A DNA stretch of 64,000 nucleotides from Sulfurimonas sp. (GTDB lineage Bacteria > Campylobacterota > Campylobacteria > Campylobacterales > Sulfurimonadaceae). The stretch's first letter is position 1. The number at the start of each line of letters is the position of its first letter. Location of the stretch: assembly GCA_021732045.1 (NCBI GenBank), contig JAKFWK010000007.1, forward strand, positions 23,395 through 87,394. Reading direction: 5' to 3'. Under the pieces are notes generated by a model. The model did not search any database. It saw only the letters and a list, made by a program, of their open reading frames with translations, and was not told the DNA's origin. Positions 10,386 to 19,947 of this stretch are shown here, piece after piece. The translations under genes were made by a program, and so were the position numbers.

Positions 10386-11036
10386 CTATACTTTTTTACT
10401 AAGCGCCTCTATATGGTTGCTGTCACCTAAAACAACTAAAATATCACCTTTTTCTAAAATATCATTATTCTCAAATGATGTATGCCAAACTCCCTGATGC
10501 TTATAGGCGATAGGTTTTACATTAAACTCGGTTTCAAAAACAGGAGATAAAATTGAGATTCCAATCCAAAAAGATGGAACATTCATTTTTGCCAACTTCA
10601 TAGTAATAGATAGATCTATTGTCTCGTAGTGCATATTTTTTACCATTTTTTTAACAAGTTTTTTTGCAGATTCCATCTCAGGGTAGATAATCTTTGCGGC
10701 CCCTAGTTTTGCTAAAATTTGACCATGCACTGGAGTGATTGCCTTTGCTACAACAGTTTCTATTTTAAGCTCTTTTAGTGCCATAACAGTTAAAATACTT
10801 GATTCAATATTCTCACCTATACTAACAACAGCCACATCAACCTGATCTATTCCGGCTTCACGCAGTGCGCGAATATCAGTTGAATCAAGCATTATTGCTT
10901 CTTGAACATACTCATTTATATCGCGAACTTTTTCTTCATCATGATCAACAGCAATAACATTTAACCCCTGCTGCGCCAACCCTTTCGCAACATTAAATCC
11001 AAATTTTCCTAACCCTACAATTGCATAATTACTCAT
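10386..11036 (-). CDS. ktrA: KtrA-type potassium channel regulatory subunit (RCK)
   Basis: The 216-residue cytoplasmic protein is a single RCK unit: a Rossmann nucleotide-binding fold with YAIVGLGKFGFNVA at residues 4-17 and an acidic strand end (VIAVDHDEEKV), then an RCK-C domain from about residue 135. Such rings bind ATP/ADP or NAD(H) and gate the partner transporter. Its start overlaps the upstream ktrB-like gene by four bases (ATGA), so the two subunits are translationally coupled. A single RCK unit favours the KtrA type over the double-unit TrkA. Confidence 0.88.
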   Translation of the reverse strand: MSNYAIVGLGKFGFNVAKGLAQQGLNVIAVDHDEEKVRDINEYVQEAIMLDSTDIRALREAGIDQVDVAVVSIGENIESSILTVMALKELKIETVVAKAITPVHGQILAKLGAAKIIYPEMESAKKLVKKMVKNMHYETIDLSITMKLAKMNVPSFWIGISILSPVFETEFNVKPIAYKHQGVWHTSFENNDILEKGDILVVLGDSNHIEALSKKV

Positions 11037-12361
11037 AGTATTACTTTTCCTTCTGCATATTTTATTCTACTCTCAACAGCTTTTCCAACAATTGCTATTG
11101 TAAAAGCAAAAACACCTATTCTTCCCATTAGCATTAAGAAAATTATGTTAAATTTTCCAAAATCACTAAAAAGAGCACTAAGACTTAAAACCCCGCCATC
11201 CCCAGTTGAAATACCAACTGTACCAAAAGCAGAACATGCCTCAAACAGTATCTTTAAAAATGGAGCACTCTCAATCTCTGAAAGAAACACAGAGGAAGCG
11301 ACAACATAAAAAGAAGCTACAAAAACAATCGCGTATGATTTATTAATCTGAAATGCAGAAATTGAGCGATGAAAAATTCTTGCATTTTTATCTCCACGAA
11401 GTGTAAACCAGACTCCAAGCGCAGACAGAGCAAACGCCGTTGTTTTAATACCGCCAGCCGTACCACCAGGACTTCCTCCAATCATCATAAAAAATGTTGC
11501 AAAAAACAGATTTGGGTCTCGCAGTGTTGAAAAATCTATCGTATTAAAACCAGCTGTCCTGTAGTTAACGGATGTAAACCAAGCTGAGAGCATCTTATCT
11601 TTTAGACTCATTGAACCAAAAGATGCAGGGTTACTCCACTCCAAAGATAGCACTATAGCCATCCCAATTAAAATCAAAAAAAGTGTAGTATAAAGAACAA
11701 TTTTTGTGTGCGTTGAGAGACGAACAACTTCTTTTTTGTAGTAATGAAAAAGCTCTTGAAGAACAATGTAACCAATACCGCCGAGAATAATCAAAAATGG
11801 AATCACCAGATTGATAATGGTATCGCCACGATAGTTCATTAGATTATTACTAAAAAGTGAGAAACCGGCATTATTAAAAGCTGATATAGAGTGAAAAAAA
11901 CCAAACCAGAGAGCTTTTCCTAGTGGCATATCAGCAAGAAAGCGCAATGCAAGAATTATAGCACCTGCAAATTCTATAAAGAAAACAAAATAGAAAACAA
12001 TTTTTAAAAATCTAACTAAACCATCCATGGCTGGATAGTTTAGCGACTCTTTTAGTATTAAACGGTCTCTATGGTCAACTTTTTTTCGTCTAATTACTGC
12101 AAAAAATGTAACAGCAGACATGTATCCAAGTCCACCAATTTGAATCAATACCAAAATAACCATATGCCCAAAAGATGTAAAATCAACGGGTGTATCTTTT
12201 ACAATAAGTCCCGTTACACAAACCGCGGATGTTGAAGTAAAGATTGCATCAACAAAAGAGAGATGTCCATTGTGTGCGAACGGCATAGATAGCAGTATTG
12301 CTCCAATAGCTATGAGAACAACAAAGCTTAAAATAATAATTTTTATTTCACGAGAATGCAC
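11033..12361 (-). CDS. ktrB: KtrB/TrkH-type potassium uptake membrane subunit
   Basis: This 442-residue inner-membrane protein conducts K+ (coupled to Na+ in characterised Ktr systems). The four pore-loop repeats are recognisable: SAVCVTGL, FNNAGFS, NYRTAGFN and FGTVGIS, each with the selectivity-filter glycine. The third-domain segment GGSPGGTAGGIKTTA is also diagnostic. About eight to ten hydrophobic segments span the length. It is first in a two-gene leftward operon with the RCK subunit. Confidence 0.9.
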   Translation of the reverse strand: MHSREIKIIILSFVVLIAIGAILLSMPFAHNGHLSFVDAIFTSTSAVCVTGLIVKDTPVDFTSFGHMVILVLIQIGGLGYMSAVTFFAVIRRKKVDHRDRLILKESLNYPAMDGLVRFLKIVFYFVFFIEFAGAIILALRFLADMPLGKALWFGFFHSISAFNNAGFSLFSNNLMNYRGDTIINLVIPFLIILGGIGYIVLQELFHYYKKEVVRLSTHTKIVLYTTLFLILIGMAIVLSLEWSNPASFGSMSLKDKMLSAWFTSVNYRTAGFNTIDFSTLRDPNLFFATFFMMIGGSPGGTAGGIKTTAFALSALGVWFTLRGDKNARIFHRSISAFQINKSYAIVFVASFYVVASSVFLSEIESAPFLKILFEACSAFGTVGISTGDGGVLSLSALFSDFGKFNIIFLMLMGRIGVFAFTIAIVGKAVESRIKYAEGKVIL

Positions 12362-12441
12362 AAATTAGCCTTTTTTGGCAATTTAAAATCATCATATTTA
12401 CTTAAAAACAGATATGACAAAAAGAGAAAATAGCCTCAAGA

Positions 12442-13413
12442 CTATATTACTCCTGACTCAAACTGATCGCGCATTCTTTGCTTTTCAGCTATATTTTTCA
12501 TTTTATCGGCCATTTTTTGACGATAAGAAGATACACTAAATCCAGTCCATACAACAAGTTGTGCAGCCACAAAAATCGAACTATATGTTCCAATAATTAC
12601 CCCGATAAGCATTGGGAAACTAAAGCCATACATAATATCTCCACCAAAAATGAAAAGTGTTAGCACAACGAAAAATACCGTCAATGAAGTGAGTGTTGTT
12701 CGCGATTGTGTACGCGAAACTGCTTCGTTAATAATTGTAACAAAATCACTCTCTTTAGACTCTTCAATATATTCACGCACCCTGTCATAAACGATAATAG
12801 TATCATGAATTGAATAGCTTAAAATCATAAGCAGTGCTGCAACACTCTCTATATTAAAATCAACTTCAAAGTATGAAACAAACCCAAAAGTAATAATAAT
12901 ATCATGAACGATTGCAATAATAGCCGCTATGGCAAAACGCCATTCATAACGGAATGTTACTGTCGCCATAATAGCAAGCAGTGTTAATAAAAATGCGGTC
13001 AATCCTTTAACACGCAACTCATCACCTATTTTTGGACCAACCATATCAACACGGCGAATCTCAAACTCACCAGTATCTTTTAAAATTTCCTTGGTGGTAT
13101 CACCTATATCATTAGTTACACCTACTGTTGATGATGCCGTTTTTATAACAATCTCTTGTGGCGAACCAAATTCACTTACACTTGCATGTTCAAAAAGTTT
13201 ACTCTTTTTAAGGCTTTCACGCACTTTTTCAATAGGAGCATTTTGAGTATATTTTACCTGAACAACCGTTCCGCCAGTAAAATCAATACCAAATGAAAAA
13301 CCTTTTATTGCAATAATGGCAATTGCAGCAAAAAAAAGAACAAAAGATGCAACAAAAAAAATCTTTCCCTTTCCTAGAAAATTATAAACTTTATCTTCTT
13401 TAAAAAGTTCCAT
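12442..13413 (-). CDS. secF: Protein translocase subunit SecF
   Basis: SecF works with SecD in the inner membrane to pull proteins through SecYEG using proton-motive force. The 323-residue protein has a first transmembrane segment, the RND-type signature FSFGIDFTGGTVVQV, a periplasmic domain, and a C-terminal block of five membrane segments including the IVHDIIITFG and SYSIHDTIIVYDRVRE motifs. I start it at the ATG at 13413, which has AAGGAG upstream and lies just past the secD stop; a frame open to 13449 would add 12 unlikely residues inside secD. Order yajC-secD-secF is conserved. Confidence 0.95.
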   Translation of the reverse strand: MELFKEDKVYNFLGKGKIFFVASFVLFFAAIAIIAIKGFSFGIDFTGGTVVQVKYTQNAPIEKVRESLKKSKLFEHASVSEFGSPQEIVIKTASSTVGVTNDIGDTTKEILKDTGEFEIRRVDMVGPKIGDELRVKGLTAFLLTLLAIMATVTFRYEWRFAIAAIIAIVHDIIITFGFVSYFEVDFNIESVAALLMILSYSIHDTIIVYDRVREYIEESKESDFVTIINEAVSRTQSRTTLTSLTVFFVVLTLFIFGGDIMYGFSFPMLIGVIIGTYSSIFVAAQLVVWTGFSVSSYRQKMADKMKNIAEKQRMRDQFESGVI

Positions 13414-13415
13414 AA

Positions 13416-14993
13416 TTATGCTCCTTTTCTTCGTGACATACCAAACCACAATGTGTAGTTTTTATTTTTTTCTATACGACTTGTGAATAAATCATACACA
13501 CCGTGTGTACCAATAATTGCTGTTATCATTGATGCTATAATTCCTAAACTAAGTGCAACAGCAAATCCTTGAATAGCGCCAGTTCCATAAACATAAAGAA
13601 TAGTACACGCCAAAATTTGTGTTATGTTTGAATCTAAAATTGCACGCATTGCCTTTTGATACCCTTCCGTAATCGCTCGTCCAGCAGGAATCTTAGCGCG
13701 TAATCCTTCACGAATCCGCTCATTGATAATGATATTTGCATCTACTGCCAATCCTATATGTAAAACAATACCTGCCATTCCCGGCAAAGTCAAAGTTGCA
13801 CCCAACAGAGACATCATTCCTAAGATAATAAAAAGATTGACTATAACTGCGAAATTAGCAATTACTCCAGCAAGTCCATAATAAAACATCATAAAAAGAA
13901 TAACAAGCCCAAATCCACTAGCTAAAGCAAGAAGTGATGCATGAATACTATCTGCTCCTAAACTAGGGCCAACTGAGCGTTTTTCAAGTAGATAAATCGG
14001 TGCTAAAAGTGATCCTGAACGAAGGGCAATTGATAGATCTTTTGCTTCCTCAATTGTGTAGTTACCAGAAATCTGACCGCTTCCGCCACCAATTCTCTCA
14101 TTTATTACGGGAGCAGAGTAAACTTTCCCATCCAAAACTACCGCTAAATGTTTTCCTACGCTCTTGCCAGTAAAGTCGCCAAATATCTCAGCACCCTCTG
14201 CGTTTAAGGAAAAATTTATCAGAGGGCGATTATTTTGATCAAAACCAACATGAGCATCTGTTAACATCGTGCCATCTAAGATTGGGATATCATGAACTAG
14301 ATGTTTAATCTTTGGATTTTGAGCATCTTCTAGTATCACATCCGCGTACGAAGCAGCATCTGCGTCGCTCATGCTAAAAACACGAGCAGCTCTATCTTCA
14401 TCAACCGCCATAAGCTCTAATTTTGCCGCACGAGAGATTAGCTCTCTTGCTCTTTGCTCATCTTCTTGAGTTTTTATTCCAGCTAGCTCTACAAGGATTT
14501 TATCCTCACCCTGTTTTGCAACAATCGGCTCAGACAAACCAAACTGATCAAGTCTGTTTCTTATGGTCTCTATTGCTTGGGAGATTGCTTGTTGCTCTGT
14601 CCTTAGCACCTCTTCTTTGCTTAGCGTAACAGAGACCTTTCCGCCATCAACAGCTACTACTGTTCCCGTTATTGCCGAAATATATGCTTTAACATCTTTA
14701 GCTGTCTCTTGGTCTAACAGAGTAAAAGAGACACTACTCTCATCAAAAGAGAACTCATCTATTAAGATATCTTTTTTTTCACTGTAGTGTTTAATACTTG
14801 AAGCGATTGACTTTATACGAGACTTTACAGCTTCTTCTGTTTTTACACCGAGAAGCATATGCAAACCACCCTGAAGATCAAGTCCTAGAGTTATTTTTTT
14901 GCCACTATCTAGCTGCAGCAGCGTTGGTGCCGAATAGAAGATACCAAATAATATGGCTACAACGAAAATAACAATACGATAACTAAATTTCAT
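13416..14993 (-). CDS. secD: Protein translocase subunit SecD
   Basis: The 525-residue inner-membrane protein is the larger RND-type subunit of the SecDF motor. It shows KKITLGLDLQGGLHMLLGV after the first membrane segment, a large periplasmic region with RNRLDQFGLSEP and GDFTGKSVGKHLAVVLDG, and the C-terminal membrane block with MAGIVLHIGLAVDANIIINER. The ATG at 14993 overlaps the end of yajC by 11 bases; an in-frame TTG at 15011 is possible but has weaker support. Only two bases separate it from secF. Confidence 0.95.
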   Translation of the reverse strand: MKFSYRIVIFVVAILFGIFYSAPTLLQLDSGKKITLGLDLQGGLHMLLGVKTEEAVKSRIKSIASSIKHYSEKKDILIDEFSFDESSVSFTLLDQETAKDVKAYISAITGTVVAVDGGKVSVTLSKEEVLRTEQQAISQAIETIRNRLDQFGLSEPIVAKQGEDKILVELAGIKTQEDEQRARELISRAAKLELMAVDEDRAARVFSMSDADAASYADVILEDAQNPKIKHLVHDIPILDGTMLTDAHVGFDQNNRPLINFSLNAEGAEIFGDFTGKSVGKHLAVVLDGKVYSAPVINERIGGGSGQISGNYTIEEAKDLSIALRSGSLLAPIYLLEKRSVGPSLGADSIHASLLALASGFGLVILFMMFYYGLAGVIANFAVIVNLFIILGMMSLLGATLTLPGMAGIVLHIGLAVDANIIINERIREGLRAKIPAGRAITEGYQKAMRAILDSNITQILACTILYVYGTGAIQGFAVALSLGIIASMITAIIGTHGVYDLFTSRIEKNKNYTLWFGMSRRKGA

Positions 14994-15249
14994 TTTCGTA
15001 CTTTCTAGCAACCGCCTCTTTGGTTAATTTTACTATAGTATCTTCATTTATTTTTACACTCAGATATTTCTCTTCCACCTTGTAAACATCCACGATAAGA
15101 CCGCCAGCAGTTATAATTTTATCACCTTTTTTAAGCGAGTCAATCATCTCTTTTCTTTTTTTTGTCTCTTGCTGCTGTGGGCGAAAAACCAAAAAGTACA
15201 TAATTATGATTAGTATAACAAACGGTAGTAGTGATTTTAAAATTTCCAT
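14983..15249 (-). CDS. yajC: Preprotein translocase subunit YajC
   Basis: The 88-residue protein has one N-terminal membrane segment (LLPFVILIIIMYFLVFRPQ) with the RPQQQETKKRKEM block just after it and a small cytoplasmic domain (GDKIITAGGLIVDVYKVEEK), both characteristic of YajC, an accessory of SecDF. The ATG at 15249 is chosen because AAAGGA lies ten bases upstream; the frame is open to 15282 but those residues are not YajC-like. It opens the leftward yajC-secD-secF operon and is divergent from lnt. Confidence 0.93.
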   Translation of the reverse strand: MEILKSLLPFVILIIIMYFLVFRPQQQETKKRKEMIDSLKKGDKIITAGGLIVDVYKVEEKYLSVKINEDTIVKLTKEAVARKYENEI

Positions 15250-15320
15250 GCGAGGCGGTTTCCTTTGAATAAATTGCGGCAATTATACAAAAAATATATT
15301 AATAGCAGATTGAAGAGTGA

Positions 15321-15326
15321 TATAAT
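15321..15326 (+). promoter_or_regulatory. -10 box upstream of lnt
   Basis: TATAAT in the context GTGATATAATCTC lies 30 bases before the lnt start codon. No -35 is evident, as is usual for this group. Confidence 0.5.
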
Positions 15327-15355
15327 CTCAAACCAAAAAATAGGGCAACAAAATT

Positions 15356-16594
15356 ATGATTCAAAAACTTCAAGACATAAGAAATTCTCAAAATCATCTA
15401 CTCTTTGATTTAACTTTCGGGATTTTAACGGCTCTTCTTTTTAGCTCATTCATCTACTTTGAGCATTATGCAACAAGCATAAAATTAATAAACACTATCT
15501 CCGCTCTACTCTCTTTGGCACTGCTTTTGTATCTTCCAAAAAGAGCGATTTTAGTTGCTGGATTTTTCATAGGTATTTTATGGTTTTACTGGATTGGATA
15601 CAGTTTCAAATATAATGGCGTTGGCTATATGGCGCCAATCATCACTCTTGCTTTTGCAATTATCTATATGCTCTTTTTTGGAGTTTTAGCACTCACAAAC
15701 AGCGTAGCCATAAGAGCGGTTTTACTATTTGCTTTAAGTTTTTTTGAACCCATGGAGTGGAATTGGCTACAAATTCAACTTATCTTCGTGGATAGCTATA
15801 TTGGGCTTTTTAAGTATCAACTTATAATTGTTTTATTCTCTCTCTCTCTTACTAACTATGTAAAAAAATCATACAAGTACACTCCACTTCTGCTTATATT
15901 TTTGGCATTTAACTTTAATCAACCAACACAAAAGGATGCTCCACTAAAAATTAAATTAGTGGCAACCGACATAAAGCAAGATATGAAATGGAGCAGAGAC
16001 ACGCTTACGCAGACAATATTTATGATATTTAACGAGATTGACAGTGCGGCAAAAAATGGTTATGAAGTAGTTGTTTTTCCAGAATCAGTTTTTCCTCTTT
16101 TTTTAAATGAAGATCAAACTCTAATAGATGAATTATCTCTTCGTTCTTATGAGATAACAATTATCGCAGGCGCTCTGCTTAATGAAAATGGCGTCCACTA
16201 CAATGTTGCATATATGTTTAAAGATGGAAAATATGAGATTGCAAAGAAGATGATTTTAGTGCCTTTTGGAGAGTATATCCCACTTCCCTCATTTGCAAAA
16301 AAGTTTGTAAATGATTTCTTTTTCGCTGGAGCATCTGACTTTAAAACTGCAACTAAACCAACTGATTTTCTCATAAATGGCGTAAAATTCAGAAACGCAA
16401 TTTGTTATGAAGCAACAACTAAAGAGATATACTATGGCGATGTTGATTTTGTAATCGCATCAAGCAATAATGCATGGTTTGCACCCTCTATTGAACCAAC
16501 CCTTCAAAACCTACTAATGAAATACCATGCAAGAAAAAATGGTGTAACAATCTACCATTCTGCAAATTACCGAGGAACAGGCATAGTGAAGTAG
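15356..16594 (+). CDS. lnt: Apolipoprotein N-acyltransferase Lnt
   Basis: Lnt transfers an acyl chain from phospholipid to the N-terminal cysteine of lipoproteins in the inner membrane, which would serve the lipoproteins encoded nearby. The 412-residue protein has about six hydrophobic segments in its first 185 residues, then a nitrilase-fold domain. The Glu-Lys-Cys triad is visible as FPESVFP (Glu near 242), MILVPFGEYIP with its preceding Lys near 299, and ICYEA (Cys near 350), followed by ASSNNAWF. It is short compared with the E. coli protein (512) but normal for this phylum. Confidence 0.88.
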   Translation: MIQKLQDIRNSQNHLLFDLTFGILTALLFSSFIYFEHYATSIKLINTISALLSLALLLYLPKRAILVAGFFIGILWFYWIGYSFKYNGVGYMAPIITLAFAIIYMLFFGVLALTNSVAIRAVLLFALSFFEPMEWNWLQIQLIFVDSYIGLFKYQLIIVLFSLSLTNYVKKSYKYTPLLLIFLAFNFNQPTQKDAPLKIKLVATDIKQDMKWSRDTLTQTIFMIFNEIDSAAKNGYEVVVFPESVFPLFLNEDQTLIDELSLRSYEITIIAGALLNENGVHYNVAYMFKDGKYEIAKKMILVPFGEYIPLPSFAKKFVNDFFFAGASDFKTATKPTDFLINGVKFRNAICYEATTKEIYYGDVDFVIASSNNAWFAPSIEPTLQNLLMKYHARKNGVTIYHSANYRGTGIVK

Positions 16595-16608
16595 TTAATC
16601 TAGTTTGG

Positions 16609-16619
16609 TATAATATAAT
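16609..16619 (+). promoter_or_regulatory. Overlapping -10 boxes upstream of ppk
   Basis: Two overlapping TATAAT hexamers (TATAATATAAT) lie between lnt and ppk, about 50 bases before the ppk ATG. They suggest that ppk has its own promoter. Confidence 0.45.
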
Positions 16620-16667
16620 CTTAATTTGATACAATAATAAACTAAATATTTATGGGAATTTTTAATA

Positions 16668-18773
16668 ATGCTAAATCTAAGAAATCCAAGTCTATACAAC
16701 AATCGTGAGCTTGCGTGGGTTCAATTTAACACAAGAGTTTTAAAACAAGCACAAGATGAATCGTTGCCGCTTTTAGAGAGATTAAAATTTCTTGCTATCT
16801 ATGGGACAAACCTAGATGAGTTTTATATGATTCGTATGGCAGGGCTTAAAAAGCTATTTACTGCTGGAATCATAGAATCAAGCGCGGACAAACTAACACC
16901 TCTAGAGCAACTAAGAGAGATTAGAAAATATATCCATGATGAGCAAGATATTGTTGAGAGCTGTATAGATAATATCTTAAAAAAACTAGAACCTCATGGA
17001 ATAAGCGTTAAATACTACAATCAAGTGAGCAAAAGTCAAAAAGAGCATCTTAGTAGATTTTTTAAAGAGCAGATTTATCCAGTAATAATTCCTATAGCAA
17101 TAGACGCGACGCACCCTTTTCCACACTTAAATAATCTAAGTTTTGGACTAATCGTAAAACTCAAAGATAGCGACAATCCAATGATTGAGAGATCTGGAAT
17201 CATCCGTGTACCTAGAGTTCTTCAAAGATTTGTTGAACTTGATAATAACACTTACATCCCAATAGAGAGCGTTATTTCAGAGCATGTTGAGGAGCTTTTT
17301 CCTGGATATACGCTCATAAAATATGCAACTTTTAGAGTAACTAGAAATGCAGATATAGCGATAGAAGAGGAAGAGGCTGATGATTTTATGGAGATTCTTG
17401 AAGAGGGTTTAAAGCTTCGTAGAAAAGGAGCAATGGTTAGGCTTGAGGTTCAGACTGATGGAGACGAAGAGCTTATTAACTTCTTCAATCGTCATGCGAA
17501 CATTTACAAGGATGATATTTTTAGATTTCATACATTTTTAAATCTCTCAAGCCTATGGCAGATAGTATCAAACAAAAATTTCCAGAACTTACTAATAGAG
17601 CCTTTTCAGCCAAAAACTCTACCTCCGCTTAGTAGTAGTGAAAATATATTTAAGATTTTAGAAAAAGAAGATATCTTACTCTATCACCCATACGAGAGCT
17701 TTGATCCTGTAGTACAACTTATCCAAAGTGCAGCAAAAGATCCAGATGTTGTCTCAATCAAAATGACACTTTATCGCTCAGGAACAAATTCACCAATAGT
17801 TCAATCACTCATGAGTGCTAGTGAATCTGGAAAACAAGTTACCGTTATGGTTGAACTAAAAGCAAGATTTGATGAAGAGAACAATCTTATTTGGGCAAAA
17901 GCATTAGAAAAAGCAGGAGCGCATGTAATCTACGGTATCAGAGGGTTTAAAGTTCACGCAAAAGCCACACTTATAACAAAAAGAAAAAATGGGAAACTGA
18001 AACAGTATGCACATATAGGGACAGGCAATTACAACCCTGCAACAGCAAGAATATATACTGACATGAGCTATCTAACATCAAAAGATGAGATAACAAATGA
18101 TTTGACAAGATTTTTTCACTTCCTAACTGGCTTCAGCAAGAAAGGTAGCTTAAATGAGCTATATATGTCGCCAGCTCAAATCAAACCAAAAATACTATCT
18201 CTTATTAACAATGAAACAAAATATGCAGATTCTGGAAAAATAATTGTAAAACTAAATGCACTTGTTGATGAGGATGTTATTCGCGCACTCTATAAAGCAA
18301 GTCAGGCTGGCGTCAAGATAGATCTGATTGTCCGCGGTGTTTGTTGTTTAAAACCAGGGATTGAGGGTGTTAGCGAAAATATTAGAGTTATTTCGATACT
18401 TGGAAAATACCTAGAGCATGCAAGAGCATTCTATTTTAAAAATGATGAAACTCAGGTCTATATCTCAAGCGCTGATTGGATGCCTAGAAATTTAACAAGA
18501 CGCATAGAACTACTAACCGCCATCAAAGATATAAATGCAAGAGAGAAAATTATACAGATTCTAAAGCTTCAATGTGCCGATAACTCACTCGCTCATGAAC
18601 TTCAAAGTGATGGTTCTTATGAAAAGGTCAGCAGTAGCTCTAATAAAATTGTAAATAATCATAAACTACTAGAGGATTCTGTAAATAAAATCGTAAAAGC
18701 AACAAAAAAAGAGAGCCCAAACACAATCTTGCAACTTGCTTCTAAACTATTTATAGAGGATGAAATATTATGA
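16668..18773 (+). CDS. ppk: Polyphosphate kinase
   Basis: PPK1 reversibly polymerises the terminal phosphate of ATP into inorganic polyphosphate. The 701-residue protein begins with SLYNNRELAWVQFNTRVL, typical of the N domain, and has KFLAIYGTNLDEFYMIRMAGL. The catalytic C-terminal phospholipase-D-like domains include KMTLYRSG, the autophosphorylated histidine in GFKVHAKATLI near residue 429, and HIGTGNYNPATARIYTD. Length matches the family. The stop codon overlaps the start of the next gene by four bases, so the gamma-carbonic-anhydrase-like protein is co-expressed. Confidence 0.97.
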   Translation: MLNLRNPSLYNNRELAWVQFNTRVLKQAQDESLPLLERLKFLAIYGTNLDEFYMIRMAGLKKLFTAGIIESSADKLTPLEQLREIRKYIHDEQDIVESCIDNILKKLEPHGISVKYYNQVSKSQKEHLSRFFKEQIYPVIIPIAIDATHPFPHLNNLSFGLIVKLKDSDNPMIERSGIIRVPRVLQRFVELDNNTYIPIESVISEHVEELFPGYTLIKYATFRVTRNADIAIEEEEADDFMEILEEGLKLRRKGAMVRLEVQTDGDEELINFFNRHANIYKDDIFRFHTFLNLSSLWQIVSNKNFQNLLIEPFQPKTLPPLSSSENIFKILEKEDILLYHPYESFDPVVQLIQSAAKDPDVVSIKMTLYRSGTNSPIVQSLMSASESGKQVTVMVELKARFDEENNLIWAKALEKAGAHVIYGIRGFKVHAKATLITKRKNGKLKQYAHIGTGNYNPATARIYTDMSYLTSKDEITNDLTRFFHFLTGFSKKGSLNELYMSPAQIKPKILSLINNETKYADSGKIIVKLNALVDEDVIRALYKASQAGVKIDLIVRGVCCLKPGIEGVSENIRVISILGKYLEHARAFYFKNDETQVYISSADWMPRNLTRRIELLTAIKDINAREKIIQILKLQCADNSLAHELQSDGSYEKVSSSSNKIVNNHKLLEDSVNKIVKATKKESPNTILQLASKLFIEDEIL

Positions 18774-19294
18774 TATACAACTTTAAAAACATGGAACCAA
18801 AGATAGGAGAAGGTAGCTGGATTGCGCCTTCTGCTGATGTTATAGGCGATGTTACATGCGGCGTTGATTGCTCAATATGGTTTGGAACAGTTGTTAGAGG
18901 CGATGTTCACTACATAAAAATCGGAGATAGAGTAAGCATACAAGATTTAAGCATGGTTCATGTCACGCATCACAAAAAAGATGACAAAAGTGATGGTCAC
19001 CCAACAATAATAGGCAACGATGTAACAGTTGGGCATCGTGTAATGCTTCATGGATGCACAATCGAAGACGCTTGCTTAATCGGAATGAGTGCCACAATCC
19101 TTGATGGCGCAGTTATTGGAAAAGAGTCTATTGTTGGCGCAGACGCTCTTGTTACAAAAAATAAAATCTTTCCTCCTCGTTCACTCATAATGGGAAGTCC
19201 AGCCAAAGTAGTTAGAGAGCTAACAGACGCTGAAGTTAAAGAGCTTTATGCTTCTGCATCAAGATATGTAGAGTTTAAATCTCACTACCAATAA
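18770..19294 (+). CDS. Gamma-carbonic-anhydrase-like hexapeptide-repeat protein
   Basis: The 174-residue protein is a left-handed beta-helix of hexapeptide repeats, belonging to the YrdA/gamma-carbonic anhydrase group. Candidate zinc histidines are visible in VHVTHH and in TVGHRVMLHGC. The sequence GTVVRGDVHYIKIG near residue 43 is typical of the family. Many members lack measurable carbonic anhydrase activity, so CO2 hydration is a family-level inference. Translation is probably coupled to ppk through an ATGA overlap. Confidence 0.88.
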   Translation: MIYNFKNMEPKIGEGSWIAPSADVIGDVTCGVDCSIWFGTVVRGDVHYIKIGDRVSIQDLSMVHVTHHKKDDKSDGHPTIIGNDVTVGHRVMLHGCTIEDACLIGMSATILDGAVIGKESIVGADALVTKNKIFPPRSLIMGSPAKVVRELTDAEVKELYASASRYVEFKSHYQ

Positions 19295-19297
19295 ACG

Positions 19298-19909
19298 ATG
19301 TCTAACTATTTTTTCTTTGCAGACATTATTGGAATAATTGCATTTACTATCAGTGGCTTTATTGTTGCCATGAGAAAGAACTTGGATATTTTAGGAATCT
19401 TAATAGCCTCTTCCTTAACTGCGCTTGGGGGCGGAGTCATCAGAGATGCCATACTAAGCACAACTCCTTTTGCTTTTAAATCACTATATCCAGCACTAAC
19501 GCTATTTTTAACGATGCTAATCTTCTATATACTCAAACTCTACGAAAGAGAGTCGATTGAGAGAAAATGGATTTTTGTACTAAGTGATACAATCGGTTTA
19601 GTGGCTTTTAGCATAACAGGTGCTCTTTTGGCTATTCATGCAGAGTATAATTTTTTTGGAATTGTTACCATTAGCTTTATAACTGCAGTTGGTGGCGGAG
19701 TAACGAGAGATGTTATGATAAATGAGATTCCAACAGTATTAACGACTGATTTTTACGGCTCTATTGCCATCATAATTGCCACAGCGTTTGGAGTTTTAGA
19801 TTTTTTTGATTTTGTAAATGAGTTTAGCATTTTGACAGTTGGGATTTTTAGCATACTTCTTAGACTGACCGCATACAAAAGAGAGTGGCATCTGCCTAAA
19901 TTAAGCTGA
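19298..19909 (+). CDS. TRIC-like cation channel (UPF0126/YicG family)
   Basis: The 203-residue membrane protein has two similar halves, each of three hydrophobic segments, and each contains a glycine-rich motif followed by Arg-Asp: ALGGGVIRD near residue 43 and AVGGGVTRD near residue 130. This duplicated pattern is that of prokaryotic TRIC channels. It follows the gamma-carbonic-anhydrase-like gene by three bases, so it probably belongs to the ppk transcription unit. Ion specificity is inferred from the family. Confidence 0.85.
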   Translation: MSNYFFFADIIGIIAFTISGFIVAMRKNLDILGILIASSLTALGGGVIRDAILSTTPFAFKSLYPALTLFLTMLIFYILKLYERESIERKWIFVLSDTIGLVAFSITGALLAIHAEYNFFGIVTISFITAVGGGVTRDVMINEIPTVLTTDFYGSIAIIIATAFGVLDFFDFVNEFSILTVGIFSILLRLTAYKREWHLPKLS

Positions 19910-19947
19910 TGTCAAAAATAAATCTAGAGGGAGAAATCCCTTTAAAT